A stretch of 5,716 nucleotides of DNA from Desulfosarcina sp. (GCA_018224455.1 JAGTUY010000465.1:1-5716); one strand, 5' to 3'. Counted from the stretch's first letter, positions 1 to 5,693 are shown. Translations and numbers: made by a program. The notes: generated from the letters alone by a model not told the origin.

Positions 1-246
1 CGCCCGACCATGGCCGATGTCATCCTGGACCAGAAGAGCGACCAGGAGATCTGGGATCTTTACGGCGGCAAATGGAAAAAATCCGAGCTTATCGACGGTG
101 CCTACGAAGCGGAGGTCTTTTTCCAAAAGCTGGGCAACGGCGGCAGGTGGTGCTGGTTTATTGCGGCGCCGATCAAGGCCGCAGACGGCAGCGTCATCGC
201 TGCCATCGAGACCCTGTGGGACAACACCGACAAAAAACGAGCCGAG
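1..246 (+). repeat. PAS tandem duplication, copy 1
   Basis: This segment aligns without gaps to 454-699 at an offset of 453 bases (151 codons). The first 22 residues after the Met are identical between copies. Over residues 1-79, 67 match (about 85%), with substitutions such as K23Q, E26A, Q39P and I51T. The copy is the C-terminal half of a PAS domain whose first half lies left of the window. Confidence 0.9.
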
Positions 247-2301
247 GCCGACCGGCGACAATACACCCGCAAGCTGGAGGAGAACCAGCGTGCACTCTCT
301 CAAATTATTCAGGGCAGCACCCTTCCGACCTTTGTTTTGGACCGGGACCACACCATTACCCATTGGAACCAGGCCCTGGAAAAGCTCACCGGCCATCCCA
401 CGATGGAGATGGTGGGCACCAACCGCCAGTGGGCACCTTTTTGGGACAGCGAACGTCCGTCCATGGCCGATGTCATCCTGGATCAGAAGAGCGACCAGGA
501 GATCTGGGACCTGTACGGCGGCAAATGGCAGAAATCCGCCCTCATCGATGGGGGTTACGAGGCGGAGGTTTTTTTTCCCAAACTGGGCAGCGGCGGCAGA
601 TGGTGCTGGTTCACCGCCGCCCCGATCAAGGCCGCCGACGGCACGGTGGTGGGGGCCATCGAGACCCTATGGGACACCACCGCGGCCAAACGGGCCGAAG
701 AGGAGCAGCGTCGTCGCAATCGGGAACTGTCCACCCTGTACTCCATCTACACGTCCCTCAATGCGCCGCTGCCCCTCCAAGAGCGCATCGAAGGGGCGGT
801 GCTGGAGATCCGCGACTTCATGAAAGCGGAGAGCGTCTGCCTTTTCATGTCCGGCGAGGGGGGCCGGTTTGACCTGCGTTATTTCAACGCCTGCTACGCG
901 GATCCGGGTTACGGCCTGGCCGGACCGGAGTCGCAAGCGGAGATTTTGGACAAGGTGTCACGCACCGACAAACCCATCGTCCATAACACCGGTGATCATC
1001 AAGGCCGCTTTTCAACTGATACGGAGCCAACGGGTGCCACCTTTGCCTATATTCCCATCAGCGCCAAAGAGACCAAGGGGCTCGGTGTCATGCGCATCGA
1101 AAGGGAGACCGAACGGTTTTCATCGGAGGAACTGCACCTGCTGGACCTGATGGGCAACCGCATCGGGGCTACCCTTGAAAACGACCTGTTGCAAGAGGAA
1201 GTCATCCGCAAATCCGAATTCCAGGCCAAACTGATCAGAAGCGCCCATGACGGCATCATCGCCACGGATGAGCACTGGCGGACGGTCATCTTCAACCCGG
1301 CTGCTGAACTCATATTCGGTTACTCTGCCGATGATGTGGTCGCTGCCAAAGATGCCAGGGACTATTTGCCTCGATGGGTCCAGGAAACGCTCAGTCGCAC
1401 GGGGTTGGGGGGGGGTACCAACAAAACCTTTCCATGGACCGAAACTGAAGTCAAAGCCAGCACCGGCGAGTCGATACCGGTTAGATTCTCAGGGTCGCTA
1501 TTGCGCGAAAAGAAAAAAATGATGGGAGCTGTGGCGTTCTTTCAGGATCTGAGAGAAATCAAGCAGCTGGAACGGGAACTGGTCAACAGCGAACGGCTGG
1601 CAGCCGTCGGCCAGACCGTTGCTGGCATGGCCCACTGCATCAAGAACATCCTTCACGGGTTCAAGGGCGGCAGCTACCTGATGGATGTAGGACTGGGTCG
1701 GGACAATACCGAAAAAATGCGCAAGGGCTGGGAAATGATCCAGCGCAACATCACCCGCACCTCGGATCTGGTGATGGACCTGCTCTCCTACTCCAAGGAG
1801 CGCGAGCCCGAGTATGAACCCTGCCACCCCAATGAAATTGCCGAGGATGTATGTGAACTGCTGGGTGGCGTGGCCCTGGATCATGACGTGGGCATGGTCC
1901 GGCAATTTTCCGACCAGATGGTGCCGGTGGTCATGGACCCGCGCACCGTGCACCGGTGTTTGATGAATCTGGTGACAAATGCCATCGATGCATGTATCTT
2001 TGACTCGGATGTCGACAAGGACTATCAGGTGACCGTGGCTACCGAAAGGGAGGATGCCGGGGCCATCCGCTTCGACGTGAAGGACAACGGCTGCGGGATG
2101 TCCGAAGAGGTCAGGGCCAAGCTCTTCTCATCCTTTTTCAGCACCAAAGGGGTCAAGGGAACCGGACTGGGCCTGTTGGTGACGGCCAAACTGGTGGAAG
2201 AGCACAAAGGCACCATCGATGTCACATCCACCGAAGGGGAGGGAACCACCTTCAGCATTCGATTTCCGGTCAAGGAGCCGGAACCCATCAGCCTGAACTG
2301 A
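1..2301 (+). CDS. PAS/GAF sensor histidine kinase, 5'-truncated by the window edge
   Basis: This is a sensor kinase that would autophosphorylate a histidine and pass the phosphate to a receiver, probably the one encoded next. The frame is open from base 1. The ATG at base 10 is called residue 1 here but is almost certainly internal, because the same Met recurs inside a full PAS domain at residue 152. Visible order: end of a PAS domain (1-79), a complete PAS (about 92-230), GAF (about 240-392), PAS (about 402-516), a dimerisation/phosphoacceptor helix with H542 in G-M-A-H-C-I-K-N, and a HATPase_c domain. The ATPase domain has an N box with N653 and N657, a G1 box D-N-G-C-G-M (692-697), a G2 box G-T-G-L-G-L (717-722) and a late G-E-G-T-T-F (743-748). 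There is no receiver or DNA-binding domain, and no membrane segment in the visible part, although one could lie upstream. H542 is followed by Cys rather than the usual Glu/Asp. The class is certain; the signal sensed is unknown. Confidence 0.93.
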   Translation, partial: RPTMADVILDQKSDQEIWDLYGGKWKKSELIDGAYEAEVFFQKLGNGGRWCWFIAAPIKAADGSVIAAIETLWDNTDKKRAEADRRQYTRKLEENQRALSQIIQGSTLPTFVLDRDHTITHWNQALEKLTGHPTMEMVGTNRQWAPFWDSERPSMADVILDQKSDQEIWDLYGGKWQKSALIDGGYEAEVFFPKLGSGGRWCWFTAAPIKAADGTVVGAIETLWDTTAAKRAEEEQRRRNRELSTLYSIYTSLNAPLPLQERIEGAVLEIRDFMKAESVCLFMSGEGGRFDLRYFNACYADPGYGLAGPESQAEILDKVSRTDKPIVHNTGDHQGRFSTDTEPTGATFAYIPISAKETKGLGVMRIERETERFSSEELHLLDLMGNRIGATLENDLLQEEVIRKSEFQAKLIRSAHDGIIATDEHWRTVIFNPAAELIFGYSADDVVAAKDARDYLPRWVQETLSRTGLGGGTNKTFPWTETEVKASTGESIPVRFSGSLLREKKKMMGAVAFFQDLREIKQLERELVNSERLAAVGQTVAGMAHCIKNILHGFKGGSYLMDVGLGRDNTEKMRKGWEMIQRNITRTSDLVMDLLSYSKEREPEYEPCHPNEIAEDVCELLGGVALDHDVGMVRQFSDQMVPVVMDPRTVHRCLMNLVTNAIDACIFDSDVDKDYQVTVATEREDAGAIRFDVKDNGCGMSEEVRAKLFSSFFSTKGVKGTGLGLLVTAKLVEEHKGTIDVTSTEGEGTTFSIRFPVKEPEPISLN
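454..699 (+). repeat. PAS tandem duplication, copy 2
   Basis: This is the second copy of the segment at 1-246. Here it completes a whole PAS domain whose N-terminal half (residues about 92-150, including T-H-W-N-Q-A-L-E) is visible. The ungapped match at DNA level, with many shared codons, points to an in-frame intragenic duplication or later gene conversion. It does not look like two independently acquired PAS domains. Confidence 0.9.
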
Positions 2302-2391
2302 ACGCCGATTCCAGGGTTCATCGTAATCCTCAACCCCGGTCAACGAATGAAAGTAAACCCAAAACCCCTGAACGCTTGCCCTATCGGCGTT
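2301..2391 (+). repeat. Distant inverted repeat in the kinase-receiver spacer
   Basis: AACGCCGAT at 2301-2309 is the exact reverse complement of ATCGGCGTT at 2383-2391. Just inside, 2309-2318 can pair with 2363-2372 at 8 of 10 positions. The arms enclose most of the 111-base spacer, so the leader of the receiver gene could fold into one long, interrupted hairpin ending 7 bases before its ribosome binding site. No T-run follows the right arm, so it does not look like an intrinsic terminator. The complementarity is seen directly; any function is inferred and chance is possible. Confidence 0.35.
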
Positions 2392-2397
2392 AACCTT

Positions 2398-2405
2398 TAA
2401 GGAGG
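2398..2405 (+). promoter_or_regulatory. Strong ribosome binding site for the receiver gene
   Basis: TAAGGAGG is a full match to the 3' end of 16S rRNA. It lies 7 bases before the ATG at 2413 and fixes that start. It suggests efficient translation independent of the upstream kinase gene. Confidence 0.85.
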
Positions 2406-2412
2406 CTTCGAG

Positions 2413-2805
2413 ATGAGTAAAAAAGTATTGATTGTGGACGACGATCCCGATGTAAGACTGTTTAATGCCACCGTCGTGGAAGAGAGCGGCTATACGCCTA
2501 TCGAAGCGGCCAACGGGGAAGAGGGGTTGAAAATCGTCAAAAAGGATCGGCCGGATCTGGTGATTCTGGATGTGTTGATGCCCAAGCAGAGCGGTATTCG
2601 CCTCTATCGGGAGTTGAAGACGGACAAGGCGCTGATCGGCATTCCCGTGATCATGCTCTCTGGGGTGGCCAAACGCACCTTTCTGCGTTCCCAAAAGGCG
2701 CTCACGGAGTTCGGGGACAAGCCGGTGCCTGAACCGGAAAACTACCTGGAAAAGCCCGTCGAGCCTGAAGAGCTGGCCCGTGAAATCCAAAAACTATTGG
2801 GATAG
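2413..2805 (+). CDS. Single-domain response regulator (CheY-like receiver)
   Basis: This 130-residue protein is a phosphorylatable receiver with no output domain. Acidic pocket residues are D9, D10 and D11. The phosphoacceptor is D53 in L-D-V-L-M-P, the switch Ser is S83 in M-L-S-G, and the conserved Lys is K114 in E-K-P-V. All key residues are present, so it should be active. S83 and K114 are 31 residues apart, against 22 between T87 and K109 of E. coli CheY. About nine extra residues therefore fall in the alpha4/beta5 region (about 86-110, rich in K/R then P/E). The upstream histidine kinase, 111 bases away, is the likely phosphodonor, and the Usp gene follows after 55 bases. With no effector domain it probably acts by binding a partner or as a phosphorelay intermediate. 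The start is fixed by a perfect ribosome binding site. Confidence 0.93.
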   Translation: MSKKVLIVDDDPDVRLFNATVVEESGYTPIEAANGEEGLKIVKKDRPDLVILDVLMPKQSGIRLYRELKTDKALIGIPVIMLSGVAKRTFLRSQKALTEFGDKPVPEPENYLEKPVEPEELAREIQKLLG

Positions 2806-2831
2806 CATTCCGGCAAGCGGGCTCCGGAATG
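2806..2831 (+). other. Perfect 8-bp hairpin directly after the receiver stop codon
   Basis: CATTCCGG at 2806-2813 and CCGGAATG at 2824-2831 are exact reverse complements around a 10-base loop. The left arm begins at the base right after the TAG stop. No T-run follows, so it is a poor intrinsic terminator. It is better explained as an mRNA-end or processing structure that could set different transcript levels for the receiver and the Usp gene. The structure is seen; the role is inferred. Confidence 0.5.
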
Positions 2832-2846
2832 ATCGTTACCGCCGGC

Positions 2847-2851
2847 AAGGA
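2847..2851 (+). promoter_or_regulatory. Ribosome binding site for the Usp gene
   Basis: AAGGA lies 9 bases before the ATG at 2861. It is weaker than the site in front of the receiver gene, but it supports this start. Confidence 0.6.
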
Positions 2852-2860
2852 TAAGATAAC

Positions 2861-3739
2861 ATGGAGATAAAAAAACTGTTGTTTGTCACCCGTTTTGACA
2901 ACCTTCGGTTCGATGCATTGCAGTCCCTCATGGACCTGAAGAAAGCCGCTCTCAACCACGTGGTGTTCCTGAACGTCATCGAGCGTGACAAGGTGGCCAT
3001 GCGGCGGGGCAAAGGTTACGAAAAAAGTGCTGAAATCAGGCTTCGCGAAAAGGCCAACATCCGGTTTATCGACTGGGCGGAAACGCTTTTCGAACAGGGC
3101 ATGGAGGTGGGCGTTTATATCGTCGTCGGCAGTTTCGCCGGCCAGGTGATCCAGGCGGCCGAAAAGGAATCCGTGGATCTGATCGTCCTGAGTCCGGAGA
3201 AAAAGGGGCGCCTCGAGCAGCTCTATTCCGGGTCCGACATCACCGAAATCGTTCATCGTTCCGCCACACCCGTGCTGGTCTATAAATATCTCGCCCAGAA
3301 GGGGCCGTTGGCCGAGAATCCATTTGAAAAACCCCTGCTGGCCACCAATTGGTCTGCGGCCAGCCAGCGGGCCATCGACTACCTGAAATCGCTTAAAACG
3401 GTGATCCGAGAAGTCGATGTGGCCCATGTGGCCAGCGAAAAAGACCTGAAGGAAACCTCGGCCATGGGCATCCAGAAGACACGCAAGGAGAGCCGCCAAA
3501 AACTGGATGCTCTGTGCGACGAATTGGAAGATTGCGGCATCACGGCTAAACCTCACGTCTATATCGGGGATACCGTTGCGGAAATCGACAAAGCCGCCAG
3601 GGAGTGCCAGTCTTCCATGATTATTGCCGGTTCCCCGCGCAAGCGCCTGTGGCAAGACCGGTGGGGAACAAGTATCAGCAAAGGGCTGGCTGAACAGTCC
3701 ATTTTTCCGATCCTGCTCATTCCTCCCGCAGAGGGGTAG
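2861..3739 (+). CDS. Tandem-domain universal stress protein (UspA family)
   Basis: This is a 292-residue cytoplasmic protein with two Usp folds: about 1-143 and about 157-292. Each starts with a beta strand (K-K-L-L-F-V-T; K-P-L-L-A-T-N-W-S) and ends in the family's last strand (T-P-V-L-V-Y; F-P-I-L-L-I-P-P). Between them are the usual V-V-G-S-F-A-G and Y-I-G-D-T-V-A-E-I segments. The ATP-binding signature G-x2-G-x9-G-S/T is degraded. Domain 1 reads S-P-E-K from S111 and keeps only G124-S125. Domain 2 keeps G247 but has Arg (R250) at the second Gly, and G259-T260 is one residue closer. It may therefore bind nucleotide poorly or not at all, resembling the non-ATP-binding Usp type. It lies between the receiver gene and the kinase-like gene, suggesting a stress-linked signalling or regulatory role. 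The family is clear; its partner and exact job are not. Confidence 0.88.
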   Translation: MEIKKLLFVTRFDNLRFDALQSLMDLKKAALNHVVFLNVIERDKVAMRRGKGYEKSAEIRLREKANIRFIDWAETLFEQGMEVGVYIVVGSFAGQVIQAAEKESVDLIVLSPEKKGRLEQLYSGSDITEIVHRSATPVLVYKYLAQKGPLAENPFEKPLLATNWSAASQRAIDYLKSLKTVIREVDVAHVASEKDLKETSAMGIQKTRKESRQKLDALCDELEDCGITAKPHVYIGDTVAEIDKAARECQSSMIIAGSPRKRLWQDRWGTSISKGLAEQSIFPILLIPPAEG

Positions 3740-3743
3740 TGGC

Positions 3744-3759
3744 CGGCACGGCAGTTGAG
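3744..3759 (+). promoter_or_regulatory. Candidate sigma-54 (RpoN) promoter upstream of the kinase-like gene and metK
   Basis: The 16 bases read CGGCACG-GCAG-TTGAG, against the consensus TGGCACG-N4-TTGCW. The -24 GG (3745-3746) and the -12 position have the canonical 10-base separation. The weak point is GA where the -12 element normally has GC. The site sits in the only spacer between the Usp stop and the kinase-like start. A transcript from about 3770 would have a leader of about 27 bases that includes the ribosome binding site. The match is seen; promoter activity is inferred. Confidence 0.3.
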
Positions 3760-3784
3760 AACGATCCTAACCCGCAACGAGATT

Positions 3785-3791
3785 GAGGAGG
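3785..3791 (+). promoter_or_regulatory. Ribosome binding site deciding the kinase-like gene start
   Basis: GAGGAGG ends 5 bases before the ATG at 3797. It favours that start over an in-frame TTG at 3755, which lacks a comparable site and would add 14 residues upstream of the family's conserved first strand. Confidence 0.8.
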
Positions 3792-3796
3792 CACCC

Positions 3797-4429
3797 ATGG
3801 CGGTCATCACCCTTTCGAGGCAGTTCGGCGCAGGCGGTATCACCCTTGGCAAAAAAGTTGCCGAGTCCCTGGGCTATACTTTTGCCGACAGCGACATACT
3901 TCAGCGAGTGGCCAAGGAGGCCAATGTTTCCACCCACTGGGTTGAATCCTTTGAAAAAGAGGCCGGCAGCAAGCTCTCCCGAATGATTTCCAGCATGGTC
4001 TCCAAGCGCTGGCTGGACCGGGTGCTCGCCGATGAGCGAGGCTATTTGGACGAACAGATTTATCTGGACTACCTGGTGTTGATCATTGCCCAGTTTGCCG
4101 ATGAAGGCGATGTGGTCATCCTGGGTCGGGGCAGCCAATACATTCTCAACGACCATCCCGATGCCGTCCACATATTGCTGGTGAATGAGTTTGATAACCG
4201 CGTCGAGTTCATGATCGACAGCTACGACATGTCACGTAAGAAAGCCGAGCGCATGGTGGTCAACGAAGATCGAAGACGGCTGAGCCTGTATAAACGGCTG
4301 GGCAAGAGTGATTATGAAAACCCGCAGTTATATCACCTGGTGCTGAACATGGGCCGGCTGGATCTCGAAACCGCCCGGGACATGGTCTGTAAACTGGTGG
4401 AACTCAAGCTGGCACTAAATCCGGCATGA
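3797..4429 (+). CDS. Cytidylate-kinase-like family P-loop protein
   Basis: This 210-residue protein matches the cytidylate-kinase-like family (Cytidylate_kin_2 type), whose true substrate is generally unproven. The N-terminus A-V-I-T-L-S-R-Q-F-G-A-G-G-I-T-L-G-K (2-19) is the family's glycine-rich nucleotide loop. It is not a classical Walker A motif: no G-K-S/T follows, although K19 is present. Other family marks are D31-S-D, G-R-G-S-Q-Y-I-L (110-117), an Arg/Lys-rich lid-like stretch (about 147-167) and the C-terminal Y-H-L-V-L-N-M-G-R-L (179-188). The length is normal for the family. It should be a soluble nucleotide-binding protein, possibly a nucleoside monophosphate kinase. I do not call it cmk, since it departs from the bona fide CMP kinase P-loop. 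It precedes metK by 22 bases, so the two are probably cotranscribed. Confidence 0.85.
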   Translation: MAVITLSRQFGAGGITLGKKVAESLGYTFADSDILQRVAKEANVSTHWVESFEKEAGSKLSRMISSMVSKRWLDRVLADERGYLDEQIYLDYLVLIIAQFADEGDVVILGRGSQYILNDHPDAVHILLVNEFDNRVEFMIDSYDMSRKKAERMVVNEDRRRLSLYKRLGKSDYENPQLYHLVLNMGRLDLETARDMVCKLVELKLALNPA

Positions 4430-4437
4430 CACAGAAC

Positions 4438-4444
4438 AAAGGAG
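4438..4444 (+). promoter_or_regulatory. metK: Ribosome binding site deciding the metK start
   Basis: AAAGGAG lies 7 bases before the ATG at 4452 but only 3 bases before a second, out-of-frame ATG at 4448 (ATGTATG). The spacing and the downstream protein both select 4452. Confidence 0.8.
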
Positions 4445-4451
4445 ACCATGT

Positions 4452-5618
4452 ATGACCAACAAATTTCTTTTCACCTCCGAATCGGTAACCGAAGGGCATC
4501 CGGACAAAGTGGCCGATGCCATATCCGACGCGATACTCGATGCCATCATGGCCCAGGACAAAGCCTGCCGAGTGGCCTGCGAAACCCTGGTCACCACCGG
4601 CCTGGCCTTTATTGCCGGCGAAATCACCACCGATTGCTACGTGGATATGCCCCAGATTGTCCGGGATACCATCAAGGATATCGGCTACCACTCCTCTCAG
4701 ATGGGTTTCGACTGGCGCACCTGCTCGGTGATCACCAGCATCGACCACCAGAGCCCGGACATCGCCCAGGGGGTCAACCGGGGCGAAGGACAAAACATGG
4801 ATCAAGGTGCCGGCGACCAGGGACTGATGTTCGGCTTCGCCTCGGACGAGACGCCGGAGCTGATGCCCATGCCGATCATGTATGCCCACAAGCTGACCCG
4901 GCGCCTGACCCAGGTGAGGAAAAACGGGGCGCTGGACTTTCTGCGGCCGGACGGCAAGTCCCAGGTCACCATCGAGTATCACGACGGCCAGCCCGTCAGG
5001 GTCGACACCATCGTGGTCTCCAGCCAGCACAAGCCGGACGTCAACCACGAGGATTTGCAGGAGGCCATCATCGAAGAGGTGATCAAAAAGGTCATCCCGG
5101 CCGGCATGATCGACGGGGACACCCGCTATTTCATCAATCCCACCGGCCGGTTCGTGGTGGGCGGCCCCATGGGTGACTGCGGGCTCACGGGGCGCAAGAT
5201 CATTGTCGACACCTACGGCGGCCAGGGCAGCCACGGCGGCGGATGCTTTTCCGGCAAAGACCCCTCCAAGGTTGACCGCAGTGCCTCCTATATGGGGCGT
5301 CACGTGGCCAAGAACATCGTGGCCGCCGGTCTGGCTAAAAAATGCGAAGTCCAGATCGCTTACGCCATCGGCGTGGCCGAACCGGTGTCGCTGACGATCG
5401 ACCTCATGCACACGGGCAAGGTGCCCAAGGAACGGACGGAGGAGATCGTCAGGGAGGTCTTTGACCTGCGCCCCGCGGCGATTATCGAGTACCTCGATCT
5501 GCTGCGGCCCATCTATCGCAAAACCGCTGCATACGGCCACTTCGGCAGGACCGAGCCTGAATTTTCCTGGGAACAGACCAATCAGGCGGAGATTATCCGT
5601 GAAAAGGCGGGCTTGTAA
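4452..5618 (+). CDS. metK: S-adenosylmethionine synthetase (methionine adenosyltransferase)
   Basis: This 388-residue enzyme makes S-adenosylmethionine from methionine and ATP, releasing phosphate and pyrophosphate. It supplies the cell's main methyl donor in the cytoplasm. The family's signatures are all present: E-S-V-T-E-G-H-P-D-K (10-19, with ATP/metal residues H16 and D18), the potassium-site Glu in C-E-T (E44), G-E-I-T-T (56-60), Q-S-P-D-I (100-104) in the mobile active-site loop, and G-A-G-D-Q-G-L-M-F-G (119-128). G-D-C-G-L-T-G-R-K-I (241-250) and H-G-G-G-C-F-S-G-K-D-P-S-K-V-D-R (261-276) follow. Length is typical of bacterial MetK (E. coli 384), and the protein is complete with no missing catalytic residue. 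The variant G-Q-G-S-H before the glycine-rich phosphate loop replaces the E. coli G-M-A-R-H. It lies 22 bases after the kinase-like gene and is probably in the same transcript. No S-adenosylmethionine riboswitch fits in that gap. Confidence 0.98.
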   Translation: MTNKFLFTSESVTEGHPDKVADAISDAILDAIMAQDKACRVACETLVTTGLAFIAGEITTDCYVDMPQIVRDTIKDIGYHSSQMGFDWRTCSVITSIDHQSPDIAQGVNRGEGQNMDQGAGDQGLMFGFASDETPELMPMPIMYAHKLTRRLTQVRKNGALDFLRPDGKSQVTIEYHDGQPVRVDTIVVSSQHKPDVNHEDLQEAIIEEVIKKVIPAGMIDGDTRYFINPTGRFVVGGPMGDCGLTGRKIIVDTYGGQGSHGGGCFSGKDPSKVDRSASYMGRHVAKNIVAAGLAKKCEVQIAYAIGVAEPVSLTIDLMHTGKVPKERTEEIVREVFDLRPAAIIEYLDLLRPIYRKTAAYGHFGRTEPEFSWEQTNQAEIIREKAGL

Positions 5619-5632
5619 TCGGCGAAACGACG

Positions 5633-5644
5633 ATTATTATTATT
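5633..5644 (+). repeat. Short ATT repeat in the metK downstream spacer
   Basis: Four ATT units in a row form the core of an AT-rich stretch (about 5632-5662) that stands out against the GC-rich surroundings. It could be unstructured RNA between metK and the following hairpin, or promoter DNA, but I find no convincing -35/-10 pair with normal spacing. Confidence 0.5.
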
Positions 5645-5662
5645 GTTGTATGTAAAGACAAA

Positions 5663-5679
5663 GGGGGCCGTTGGCCCCC
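5663..5679 (+). terminator. GC-rich hairpin after metK (terminator- or attenuator-like)
   Basis: GGGGGCC at 5663-5669 pairs perfectly with GGCCCCC at 5673-5679 around a GTT loop, giving seven G-C pairs preceded by AAA. What follows is ATCATTTAT, not a clean T-run, so intrinsic termination would be partial. The hairpin ends 9 bases before the next gene's ribosome binding site, which leaves no room for a promoter in between. If the next gene is expressed, transcription must pass through this element, making attenuation or RNA processing plausible. The stem is certain; its role is not. Confidence 0.45.
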
Positions 5680-5688
5680 ATCATTTAT

Positions 5689-5693
5689 GGAGG
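5689..5693 (+). promoter_or_regulatory. Ribosome binding site for the gene starting at 5701
   Basis: GGAGG lies 7 bases before the ATG at 5701. This supports a real gene start at the right edge of the window. Confidence 0.7.

Noticed and set aside
10..12. ATG at base 10 as the true kinase start
   Set aside because: The frame is open to base 1, and the same R-P-x-M-A-D-V sequence occurs mid-domain at residues 149-155, so this Met is internal to a PAS domain.
17..872. Two long alternative + strand frames inside the kinase gene
   Set aside because: They have Arg/Pro/Gly-rich compositions without domains, whereas the main frame has intact PAS, GAF and kinase motifs throughout.
2702..3655. 317-codon open frame on the - strand across the Usp gene
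   Set aside because: It is antisense to a clear Usp protein with good family signatures, and has no recognisable domain of its own.
3755..3796. TTG start giving a 14-residue longer kinase-like protein
   Set aside because: There is no good ribosome binding site before it, the extra residues precede the family's first conserved strand, and GAGGAGG sits correctly before the ATG at 3797.
4448..5176. Open frame starting at the ATG 4 bases before metK
   Set aside because: It overlaps metK in another frame, its protein is low-complexity R/G/H/P-rich, and the ribosome binding site is only 3 bases away. It is a frame shadow.
4404..5540. Long (378-codon) open frame on the - strand across metK
   Set aside because: It is fully antisense to an unmistakable metK, has a His/Gly/Asp-rich composition typical of reading a GC-rich gene backwards, and shows no recognisable domain.
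5613..5655. Sigma-70 promoter around TATGTA at 5649-5654
   Set aside because: The only TTG-type upstream hexamer is about 30 bases away, far from the usual 16-18, and the AT-rich context makes a chance match likely.
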